Shown here one piece after another: positions 48,497 through 59,360 of a DNA stretch of 64,000 bases (position 1 is its first letter; every line of letters begins with the position of its first letter). The notes beneath the pieces are model-generated. The model did not search any database, had not been told where the DNA came from, and was given only the letters and a program-made list of their open reading frames with translations. Position numbers and translations under genes: made by a program. The DNA is from Syngnathus acus (Eukaryota; Chordata; Actinopteri; Syngnathiformes; Syngnathidae): NCBI RefSeq assembly GCF_901709675.1, contig NC_051097.1:7232039-7296038 (forward strand), written 5' to 3'.

Positions 48497-51400
48497 TCAG
48501 TAGACAGGCTTATAAAAGATTTGCCCCCCCAGCAGGCGCCTCTTGAGCTCCTTCCACAGTAGGCTGCGCTCCCGCCGTGACCCCTTCATGAAGCCGCGGT
48601 TCTCCTGAGCGCGGCGGGACAGATAAGGGATGACCTCATCCACTGGTCCGTACGGAACGTATTTGTACACCGGGAAACCCGCTTGACCTGAGGACGAAAG
48701 TTTTGGTTAAGTCACCGTGATCTCTGAACCTGCGACCAGTGAATCCAGTCATTATTTGTAACATGGGTTCATGATTGGCTAACGTAAGGCTAGCACTGTA
48801 ACTGTTAATGATAGCGTAGCGAGGCCCCTTTTATAAGACATCCATCCATCCACCTCTCGTCTGAAGGTGAAACCACTTTGGCTTCAGTGGTCACATAACA
48901 GTGTGACGCAATCCTCTATATGGTTGTTTTATTGTTAGTATCAGTGAGGGGCCTAGCTAGAAGTTAGGACATACCTAGCGGGAAGCTGATCTGGTCGCAC
49001 ATGCCGAGCAGCTGTCCAAAGTAGACTTTGTTCTCAGTGGGTGAAAGGCCCATCTGGTTCATCCTGCCAAAGAACATGTGCTGGTTACGCAACGTCAAGA
49101 CGTTCCGAGAGCTGAGAAGGCGACGTACTTCTCCAAAGTGAATTTGACCGTGTCCTCGTTGTGAGTGGCGACCATGATGTTTGATTTGCGACCGTGCTCG
49201 ATGTCCTCTAGTAGGTACTCCAAACATCTACGAGAAAACTATACAGTTAAAAACAAGTGGTAGGAAAGACCTCTTGGAGGAACAGGAAGGTTTGCTCACT
49301 TGTGATACATCCTGTTGGTGGCCTCATAGTCGGGATTGATGGGGTCCTCGTAACCGATCTCCTCTGCCCGGGCTCTTTCCTGGTACATGTAGGCCCCGCG
49401 CACCAGCTTAGCACCAAAGTACCAGCCTTCCCGCCGAGACAGCTCAACGTCCACTGTCACGTTATCGTAGGCCTCCTGGAATCGTTTTAGTTTGTCAGCG
49501 CAGATACTTAAAAGTTATCTAACACAGTAGCAGGACATCTGACCTTCAGGTAGCATTGATACGTGTTGAAGATGATGGGCTTCTCCGTGTTGAATTTCCT
49601 TTGCATTTCTAAGGTCAGTCGACTAATGGCGGGCTGGAAGTAGGTCTGCTCGGCGTCCACCATGAGCCGCACGCCGTGCGCCATGGCGTGCTGCATAGAA
49701 AGAGCATAGAAATGTTGAAATATTCCTGATCTGAGAAGATGAGCTGATCTGTCCTCCTTACGTTGGCCAGAACATCGACTCTCTGCAGCATTCGCTTCAT
49801 TTGTCGCTCTTCTTCAGCTGTGAATGTGCTCAGCAGGGGCTCAAGCTTCCCCGTCTGTCATACAAAATAATTTTGGCTATTTTAAAAAAACTCTTATTTC
49901 CCCTTGCTTCCATCTTAGATTTACCTGAAGGTTTGGCACCATGAGAAGATTGGAGATTTTGGTTGTGTCGTCTATCAAACTGTTCCAGTCCAGCATATCT
50001 ATGGTTCTGGAAATAAAAATGAATTCCAAAGGAATTAATAACTGGGATAAATTCATTATTAATTTATTTTCTTCTTACCCTGATAGTCCCAGCTTCTCTC
50101 CGGTGAACCAGTTGTCAATGTCATCCTGAGCAGCGACACCCATCTTGGTCAAGGTCTCCTAAAAAGACATGTTCTCATGAAAACAAAAATATTCAAATAC
50201 GCTCACGGATTCATTAGCATGAGCATTCCTCTACACGCACTTTGAGTTGTTCCGGTTCCAGTTTCTGCTCCAGAGCTGTCATTTCTGATTTCCCCTGCTG
50301 GGCTGCCAAGAACTTAAAAAACTGCTTCCATTTGACTAAAACTTCCGAAAACTGGAGCTGTCCGAAGAAAAGACACAAAACAAATATAAAAAAATACTGT
50401 CATTCTGGTAGCAGCTTTTTCTACTTCTTTTTATTGTTGTACAACAAGCTGCTATCTTTTTATTTTGTAAGGGGGTTGATAAATGAACTTTAAAGTATAA
50501 TCGTAAAAAAAAAAAGTTGTGACATACCGCCAAGAGATAAATGGACAATTATTGACTACCTTAACGAGATAAACTAACATTAGTGAATGAGATAGTGCTA
50601 ATGCTACCAATTTGGTGGCTCAGGGCCAATTATATAAACACATTTGGGTTAATATAGAGAACATTGTGTTCCACTCACAAGGAACTGTGGGCGTCCCAGA
50701 GCTGTCATTTTGATGGCCGAGAATCCATCAGTAGAAGCTCCACCTGAAAGTAAAGTCGTAGTCATACTGGAGTCGAAATCGATTCAACTATTTGTTATTA
50801 CCTGAGGCTTTGATGCAGTTGATAAAAGTTTCCAGCTGGTTATCGCATTTGACCTCGTCGGCATAGAAATACGTTCGGGCGCTAATGACGCCGCCGCGTC
50901 GGTCGCTAAACTGCCGATGGGCCCTGTACTTCTTCTCACGGTGATCAGCAGCTATGAGGAAAATATGATACATGAGTTGACCAGCTAAGACTTCTTTTAA
51001 AAAAATGATCTGGTTTGACCAATATGTCAAAGTTTGATGCTAGCATGCTAGCTTCCTGTAAAATTAAACAGAAAATGGTCCATTTTGGTTTAAAACAGCC
51101 AACATGGACAATTATTGGGGAATTTGTCAAAAAACAAATCAGAAGCAGGTATTTTATTCTTGAAGTTTGATTATCATTTTTAAAAAAAATCATGAAAATT
51201 AATGGCTAATCAGTTTCAATTATTGTGGTTGCACTTCTCATCGACTTAAACTAAAGTGAGATGTGTTTACTATTTTGGTAAAGACATAATATACGATACT
51301 GCTTCCTTCATTCATGTAACCCGAACCAAACTTCTTCTCAGAAACAAGCGTGGACTTCGTCATTGCCTGCCTCCAAATATAGCCTATCGCTGCAGTATCG

Positions 51401-53191
51401 CGTGTTTGCACGACACAACATACCATAGTCTGGACTAACTATCCAGGAACAGCCCAACAACAACTCTACACAACTCACCTGGGCTTTCTTTCTCGGCCTG
51501 AGACACACACGAACTGCAAAAACAAAGAATCATTACAGATTATGAAAATAACTATTATGATAGTCGCTATCAGCATTGTCATTCTGCCAAGTTCTGTTCT
51601 GTCTCGTAGGATTCCAACTAGCCAATCGGAAGAGAGGGGTCTGTCCGGACCAGCCAATAGAGCGTCATGTGAGCAAATGATTTGTTTTTGTGCAGAGCAA
51701 ACATGTGCTTAGTGATGCAGGAAGAAGAACATGCGGCTTGTGATAAGAAGTGATTAGAGGAAATAATAGTATGTTATTAACTCTAACCTTAAAATATGTT
51801 TTTGTTGTGTTTTGCACAAATTACATCCACTAAGACCCCCCCCCCCCCCCCCAACCCACTTTGCTTACATAACTGCGTAACTTGCACCACATGGGCGTTT
51901 TAATGGGCACGCTTAGTTTCAACCAGCAGCACGTGACGGGGATAAATAAGGAACACATTCCACCGCGTCTAGTCAAACAAGAACTCACTCCATCTCCTTT
52001 TTCTCGGCCTCCTCCTGCGTTAGGTCCTCCTCCACGCTGTAGTCTAGCACGGCACCCACGCCGAACGCCTGGTTCTTCTGGATCAGCGGCTTGATGGCGT
52101 TGTGGTCCTCGCCCGCCACAAACTGACCGTAGAAGGTCATCTTCATCATCTTCTCAAAGAGCCACTTACCCAGCACCTTCTTGCTCAGATCCATCAACTG
52201 TAAATATGTAACAATGTTTACAAATATGCTTTCCATTATAAGTTAGTCACATATTGCGCAACATGTTATGCATGAGTCTGTTCTTGTTGACAATGTTTGC
52301 CATATGGGTGCAACCACTGTTCCTGCTGGGATTTGAACAGTAGAAACACGTGCATGTTCAAACAAAGGAAACTGAACAACAAAGTGGTCAAGTTTAAAAA
52401 AAATCAAAGCCAAGTCAAACTTATCTTTACAATAACATGTTCTATCTTATTGGAAATTAAAATATATAAATGAATACATGATATATTTAAATTATTAGTC
52501 ATTTGAAAATGCATAGTAGAAACAATCACTCAAATTAATGATAGTAACATTATTTAACTAAGTTAACTAGTCAGATTCATGTAAAGTGAATTTTTTTAAA
52601 TATTTCATTTGAATAAATCATTGATATAATTAAATTATCAAGTTTTTCATTTTTATTTAATCCATTAAATGGCAACAATAAATCAAATGATTTAGTTTAG
52701 TGAAAATATAATTCTTATTACAATAATAGAATTAAATTGTTGTGTAGGCTACTAATAATATCCTAAATAAAATCCTTATTTCTTAGCTAAATGGTTGATT
52801 CGTGATAAAAAAAAAAAAAAAGGTGCGACTGCCTAACCTCCTTGTTCTTCTCCACCAACATGTCCACGGTGCATAGCTTGAAAACCAGCAGACTCCTGAG
52901 CAGCTCCGCGTTGTCTTTACTTTTGTAAGCTTCTTCTGTGTTGTTGAAGTCCACGCTGATTTTGCTTTGCGGCTGCCCGCCTTGGAAACTCCTGCCCGGG
53001 CTGATGAGCTCCACGGGCTCAGCCTCCACCACGGCGCATCGTCCGTCCACCATCTGCTGCTGCTGCTGGTGCTGTTCCTTCTCTTGGGTGGACGCCGCCG
53101 TGGACCTGCACCTCGTGGCCGAGAGGCAGCGCAGCTTGCCAGCCTTGTTGGCCCGGACGAGAGCGGAGAGGATCCTGTTGGAACACGACAT
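48497..53191 (-). CDS. prodh: Proline dehydrogenase 1, mitochondrial
   Basis: The first coding exon is 53191-52838, then 52198-51989, a short exon near 51512-51479, and about eleven more down to the stop at 48497. The enzyme oxidises proline to pyrroline-5-carboxylate with FAD on the inner mitochondrial membrane. The N-terminus [20 protein letters not shown] is basic and amphipathic, fitting an import signal; an in-frame ATG further upstream would spoil it. Conserved parts: [104 protein letters not shown] and [20 protein letters not shown], which form the FAD barrel and substrate site. One intron (49064-49128) is only 65 bases. A glutamine run lies in the N-terminal part. Confidence 0.95.
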
Positions 53192-55083
53192 TATTTTTCG
53201 TCTGTGCGGGATGGAACTGGCACGTTGTGTTTGCCTTTTACTTGGCGACTTGCATAATGTTCTTCTCAAGATGGGGGTGGTCCCTTCATGGTCGGACATG
53301 TTATGTAATGGCAACATCCCTCCCACCCGCTTAAAAATAACCAAAGCTTCAAATGACGTCAAAAAGTAAAACTTTATACACACGTTTACCCTTCGGTGTT
53401 ATATGACATCAGCAAGTAGTACATAGTAGACTAATGTTGTTTTTTTCCTGAATAAAACCTTAGTTAAACATGCCAATTAATTTGAAGACCGGCTGTCTCG
53501 AACAAAGATAACATCTGTAATTAAAATAGATGAATAAAGTCAAAATAGAAAATAAAGTTAGTGGTTCCCACAGGGGAAATCAAAACTACTAGATTGCAGC
53601 AGCGTAAGATAGTAAACACGGGTAAAGATTATAATTCATTCATCTATTTCACTACTATTTATATCCTGATCGCGGGGTTAGAAAGAAATAAAGAAATGCA
53701 TCGCAGACCCCCAGTGGTATGTAGGTAAATAGAAACAAAACTAATATTAAATTTAAAGGTGTTGTAGTAACACTAAGTTACAAAGTTAATAAATGAATAA
53801 AAGGGAAATTTATGCAAAAGATTTTATCTGTCGTGGCAAGTCAGCAAGGGGTTTATTGTGTTAACATTTTTGGCGCTACTGGTATTTTATACCAATAATC
53901 AAACGATTAACTAAACGGTAAAATGTGTCGTTTTGATCCAGCACTCTCCGTTTTTTAAACAAAAGCTGCCCCTTACGAGGGTGGCAGCACTGCGAGAGCG
54001 TTGACGTCCATCCACCGGATATGAGCTGTAGAAGAAGAGCGGTCCCTTCTCATTTCCGCCTGGAATGAACCGTAGAAGAAGTCATTGACGCTCTTGTGCT
54101 AGTCAAGGCTGCTAACTAGCTACCTGACACGGAAGCGCGTCAAATCGTAAAAGGTGGGGTTCATTCTAAACGGTAATTACTCAACATGTAAAAATGTGTT
54201 TTATTTTTGCGTGAACTAACACGTACTGGTCGGTTCTCTCGTTACGCAAATAAGACGCTAGGTCGAAAAAAAAAAAAAGAAAAGCAGTTACACGAACAAT
54301 ACCGGGCCTGCACTCGCGCCTCGCCATTCGCTTTTATTGTGTTATTTTCGGACGTTTTCCTATTTCTATTTTATGCGCGCATTTTGAAATGTGAGGCTAC
54401 ATTTAGCACAAAGCGACGCGAGCTTGAGTTTATTTGTAAGCCACGCCTCAAGTCTTGCTAGGCCGACGTCTTTTTGTGAACGTGTCGGCCATAGCCACGT
54501 TTGTTGAGCACCCAGTCAAACATTTACCACGTCTCAGTTTCTTCTTGCATTTTATTCATTTCACGTTAAATTTGTAAATGCTACATTTGTCACTCCTTCT
54601 GCTGTAATTCCTGACATCGCCCCACCCAAGTCTCAGGACCTTTTAATGCTTTTAATGATTGTGTTCTAAGTTAATGTAACTTGTAATTAACGTTGAACTT
54701 TGGCCCATTTTGTGGTTTAACAGTTCATGTATTGATAGTTAATGATTAAATGATGATTATTCACTCTTTACCCAAACCAGGAAAACTGGTGAGTCAATTT
54801 AAATTCATTAACATAACCCATAATCAATAATAGTCTCAAGTGAAGTGCTGTTTTAAAACTTTCAGGTCTGAATCATCCCCCTTGTCCTGAGCTCTTTATC
54901 CAATCACACAAAGCCTTGTTTTAATTTTTTTTTTTTTAATAATCTGTGACTAAAATTAGAAATTGAAGGATTGGACTCATTAGGATAACAACTACTGCTA
55001 CAAAGTTAATAAGTAAATTTAAAGTCAACAGGTGCCCTCCATTCCCTCTCTGTGTCAGCAGCAGTGCATCTTTTTCCTTCACC
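53192..55083. other. Head-to-head region between prodh and srsf9
   Basis: prodh leaves to the left and srsf9 to the right. A likely srsf9 noncoding first exon lies near 53990-54170, where GTAGAAGAAG occurs twice (about 54028 and 54071) and a donor-like AAACG-GTAATT follows. The rest is AT-rich and noncoding. No TATA box is evident. Confidence 0.45.
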
Positions 55084-57759
55084 ATGTCCGAAGGCCGGAT
55101 CTATGTCGGGAATCTTCCTATGGACGTCCAGGAGAGGGACATCGAGGATCTCTTCTACAAATATGGAAAAATCCGTGAGATTGAATTGAAGAACAACCGA
55201 GGCACTATCCCATTTGCTTTTATCCGATTTGAAGACCCACGGTGAGTTTTGGGGATGGATCCAGCTTCATCCTCATTGGGTTTCTTTTATTTTTATTTTT
55301 TAATACTAGCACCTCAAGTGACTCCCAACAGGAAGTGGATCCTCAACAGTCGGCAACCGGCCCACCGAGGTAAAGAGTTCTGTGCTCTCTTCTCTTAGGG
55401 ATGCAGATGATGCGGTCTATGGAAGGAATGGATATGGATATGGAGACTCCAAACTGCGTGTGGAGTATCCTCGATCCTCTAGTAAATTTAATCCAATGGG
55501 AGGTGGTGGTGGTGGTGGTGATAGAGGAGGAGGAGGACCCAGAGGAAGATTTGGACCCCCAACACGGAGGTCTGAATTCCGTGTTGTAGTGACCGGTAGG
55601 TGGACATCTACAGTTCTAGCCCATTACTAGTAGCCCTTGGATGTCAAGTGGACCTCTAGGAAGTGGACTTGCAGAGTCTCGGGTGTCTCTTGCCCTGCCA
55701 TGGCGGACAACAGGAAATGGGACTTGTGGTTAGAAGTCAGCAATTGCAGGAACTCGTATCTAATGGCGGACCGACTGACTAAGGGACGAGTAGGATGCAA
55801 GGCAAGAATTGTTGGCAGTGTGTTCCCCCTTGGCCTTCAATGGCGGACGGGAGGATAGCAATCAAGGATTCGGACGTCAAAAGTCGTAGTCAGGCGGAAG
55901 GTCAAAAAGGGACATCCAAGGTCACTGGCAGATATTTTTCTTTCATTCAAGGCGGCATACAGGGACTAAGAGGAAAGTGGATTTACAGTCACTGTCAAGT
56001 ATTCTTTTATGGCGGACCGCAGGACAAAAGGACTTGTAGAAAAGTGGACATTCAGAGACGGATGGTTCTTGCTCCCATGGCGGACTTCAGTGTGAAGGGA
56101 CTTAGAGAAACCTTTAAATCATAAACACATCCTTCTTGCTTGCTCTTTCATGGCGGACTGGAGGAGGAAAGGACTTTAAGGAATGTGGACGTATAGCGAT
56201 TTGTCACCCGACTCAGATGCAGATTTCCTTGGTCCTTAATGGCGGACTGGAGGACAAAGGTTCGATAGATTTCACAAGTCATAGTCACGATTGCTTAAAA
56301 TGGACTGAAGGATGAGCCCGGTATAAAGAAGAACATGCCGTTATCAGCCGATGTTTTTCATTCACTCAAGATCGTCTGATTTGTATACTGCAGCCAGATA
56401 GTCTCGCTTACATAGGGAGATCGTCAGAAGGAAGGGACAGGTGGATGGATGTCCAGGGTTGTAGTCAGATCATTCTTTCTTGGCGGACTGGAGGACAAAG
56501 GCACGAGTAGAAGATGTCATAAATCATACGCGGACCGTTGTGTTAACGGTGGGCCGAAGAGACTACTGGGAATCTTTGGCGGATTTTTTTCTTTCATTCA
56601 TAAGAATAGTGTCCTATATTTTGTGTGGGTATTTGACTTTCTTGATAGAGAGGACATCAGAAGAAGCTGGACGTCATGAATCACAAGTAGATCCTAAAAA
56701 TTGCGGACTGAAAGACAAAGGGCCCACTAAAAACATGAGCGAACCAAGTCTTAGGAAATGGTTTTCTTCCCTGATGGCGGACTGCAGCTCAAGGGGACAA
56801 GTAGAAAAGTGGATTGCAGTCATTGACGTTTCTCAAGGCGGGCTGCAGAATGAAGGCACTTGTTGGGAGTCACACATTTTAGGCAATCACTCTCATGGCA
56901 GACCAAAAGACAGGGACTAGTAGACGAATGCTCAAATCAAAGGCAGGTCTAACTGATGGCAGATTGAAGGAAGTTGTGTGGCAGACCGGAAGGTCAAGGT
57001 GACTTAAATGGAGTTCACGTTGGCCAGAGTTACTGAAATCTGCATAATCACCATACCAGTGACTGGTAGGTCTTAACTTTATCCTTATCAAGCTTAGCTT
57101 TTAACCCTTTGTAGTTTAGGTCTTTACAGTTGTCCCTAAATGTCAAAGTTCAGTCCTGTTGATAATTTGGTCGTTTCAAGGGTTAGTCAGCATTCTTGTA
57201 GGGCCTCACTTGAGTAGACAAACGCCCCCAAATGCGGTTGAGTAGCAAGTTCTTCTTTTAGACCTTTTTAGTTTCATAATCAGTGTTTGCCATCTCAGGA
57301 TTACCACCAAGTGGCAGTTGGCAGGATCTGAAAGATCACATGCGCGAGGCAGGCGACGTCTGCTTTGCCGACGTACAGCGGGACGGTGAGGGCGTGGTGG
57401 AATTCCTCCGCCGAGAGGATATGGATTATGCATTACGCCGACTGGATCGCACAGAGTTCCGTTCTCACCAAGTGAGTGGAAGACCCCGTGATACGCCGCC
57501 CCCTCCGGCCTCAGCCACTGGAGCACACATTCACTGTTGTCCTCGTTTGCAGGGTGAGACCGCTTACATCCGCGTCTACGAGGATAGGGGTACCCCCAAC
57601 TGGGGTCGCTCGCGGTCCCGCTCCAGGTCCAGAGGCCGCTTTTCCCCGCCCTACCGAGGATCGCCGCCGCCTCGCTACCAGTCCCCTCCACGCATGTCAC
57701 GCCATAGTCCACCTAGGAGATCCTCCAACCACAGCCCACCGCCTCGTCACTACCGCTAA
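55084..57759 (+). CDS. srsf9: Serine/arginine-rich splicing factor 9
   Basis: Coding exons: 55084-55241, 55399-55595, 57299-57471 and 57553-57759; 244 aa (human 221). SRSF9 (SRp30c) is a nuclear SR protein of the SRSF1 type that binds purine-rich exonic enhancers and affects splice-site choice. The first RRM starts at [20 protein letters not shown] with RNP1-like [18 protein letters not shown] glycine-rich linker ([17 protein letters not shown]) leads to the pseudo-RRM with the invariant [21 protein letters not shown] short RS tail ([20 protein letters not shown]) ends in PPPRHYR. The linker and tail are longer than in human and the glycine run is SRSF1-like, but the short N-terminus and tail favour srsf9. 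Intron 2 (55596-57298) contains the tandem array listed next. A polyadenylation signal is at 58157-58162. Confidence 0.92.
55638..57015 (+). repeat. Degenerate tandem array in srsf9 intron 2 (ATGGCGGAC units)
   Basis: ATGGCGGAC occurs exactly eight times on the plus strand, at 55700, 55763, 55840, 56009, 56077, 56150, 56239 and 56774. Close variants occur near 55892, 55949, 56300, 56480, 56583, 56701, 56834, 56895, 56956 and 56979. Spacing is mostly 52-89 bases. After the core come words like GGAGGACAAAGG, GGACTTGTAGAAAAGTGGAC and GTCATAGTCA, and each unit closes with a pyrimidine run such as TTCTTTC. A 15-base word TTTTTCTTTCATTCA repeats at 55935 and 56586 with a variant at 56354. Units are too diverged and out of frame to be coding. 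Confidence 0.85.
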
Positions 57760-59360
57760 AGGCCCAGGATTCATTGAGGAAATCAAGGAGAATTCTCTTT
57801 TGATTTTTTTTTTACCGCCGCCGCCATCGTAAGACTCGTTGTTTCTTGCTGCATACATTCCATGGCTAGTCCCTTTGATATTCTTTGTTTAATTTTAGAA
57901 CTCTCGCGTCTTGTCTCTAAGTGGAGTTTTGATCCATGCGATGCACATCGTAAATGTTGAAATCAGTTTTCGCAATGTTAAAGCATCAAACAGTTTTGCA
58001 GCTTTACCTTATTGTTTTCATGAAGAATCTGATGTTAAAATTCTGATTTAGTACAAATTGGTCAAATTTTTCAATTTTTGACAGTGCATGCTGTATTGTT
58101 TTTTTTATGTAAGAGTTTGAAGTAGGTGACATTATCATTTTGTGTGAATCTTTTCAAATAAAATCTTAATTTACCCTACTGTGACTTTGTCATTAAACCA
58201 AAACTTAATTTTACTTTGTCGATGTCATGTGGCTCGACCTTTGGCAAATTTGTCCCGGAAACGTTGAATTTAAAATGCCACTGGATTAAAATTTAATCAG
58301 CTTCCTCATGTGCAGTACCTGAGCAAAAAATTCTCCTTTCATTGAAGGCCATAGTTAGTTACCATTCAACCAACAAAACGAGGCACACAAAATGCAAAAT
58401 AGAATATTTTAATTCACAATAAATAAATTCTAACAAGTTACATTTTCAAGACGGAAAAAAAATAAAATTTGTCTCCAGTGAAATTTTTTTTCTCAGCTTT
58501 GTTCATGATCAGGTGAAGCCCATATATCGACATTGTATTGCATTTAATAAATGTGCTAGCTTTGTACAATGGGTCTCACATTGTATCCAGCAATTTTGAC
58601 AGAAGGAGCACAGCAATTCACAACACTGGGGCGGTTTGGCGGAACACATAAGCAATGATCATGAAACATTGATGACACCAAACAAGCTTTGGAACTAATT
58701 GGGAGCCACTGAAATACTTTGGGAGAGCAGTGACCGGTTAGTCTAAGCGGCAATATTTATCTGGCATGAAATGTTTTGAAACAACTTACAATTAATGTTA
58801 AGTAATCTACCCAGACCCTAATGTGGACACCTGAATCTATCATATTTGATTTGGTTAAAAGCCTGGTGGGCAATCCTTCAAATGAATCGTGGAATGATGT
58901 TTCTGCAGATAAGCAGTACCAACACAGAAAGATGTGTGCTTCTAATTTAAAAGCCTTAATGAAAAATTGAAAGCACCAAGGATATTGTACAAACTCAAGA
59001 CTTTCCGTGTTTGTTTCTTTTAGGTATCCTGAAACCCAACAAAGCAGCACAAGACATTAGTAAGGTATGACTTAAAAATGAAACTGTATCCCTGAAAAGA
59101 ATGGCAACAGTTAAGGCAAAATTAACATCCTGAAGCTGTTTCAACAAGGGTACATTCACAATGTGAACAATAACATTTAAAAAAATAAATAAAATCAATA
59201 TACTGGCCTTTATCGTCTGCCTCAGTCGAGATAGGAGCAACTGAAAGTTTTGAACTGACAATCAACTTTAACCACTTAAGACTCTTACTGCAATTTTACC
59301 CCGTTTTTGTTTTGTCGTGTTATTCAAAAGAAAATGACAAAGGAACAATCGAGTCCAGAA
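57760..59360. other. Tail-to-tail 3' UTRs of srsf9 and sgsm1
   Basis: The srsf9 3' UTR runs to AATAAA at 58157-58162. On the minus strand the sgsm1 3' UTR may end at an ATTAAA-type signal at 58408-58413. No coding exon is visible between. Confidence 0.6.

Noticed and set aside
55795-56920. Open reading frames containing Met-Ala-Asp starts within the srsf9 intron array
   Set aside because: The frame changes from unit to unit and no domain is recognisable; the frames come from the repeated ATGGCGGAC word.
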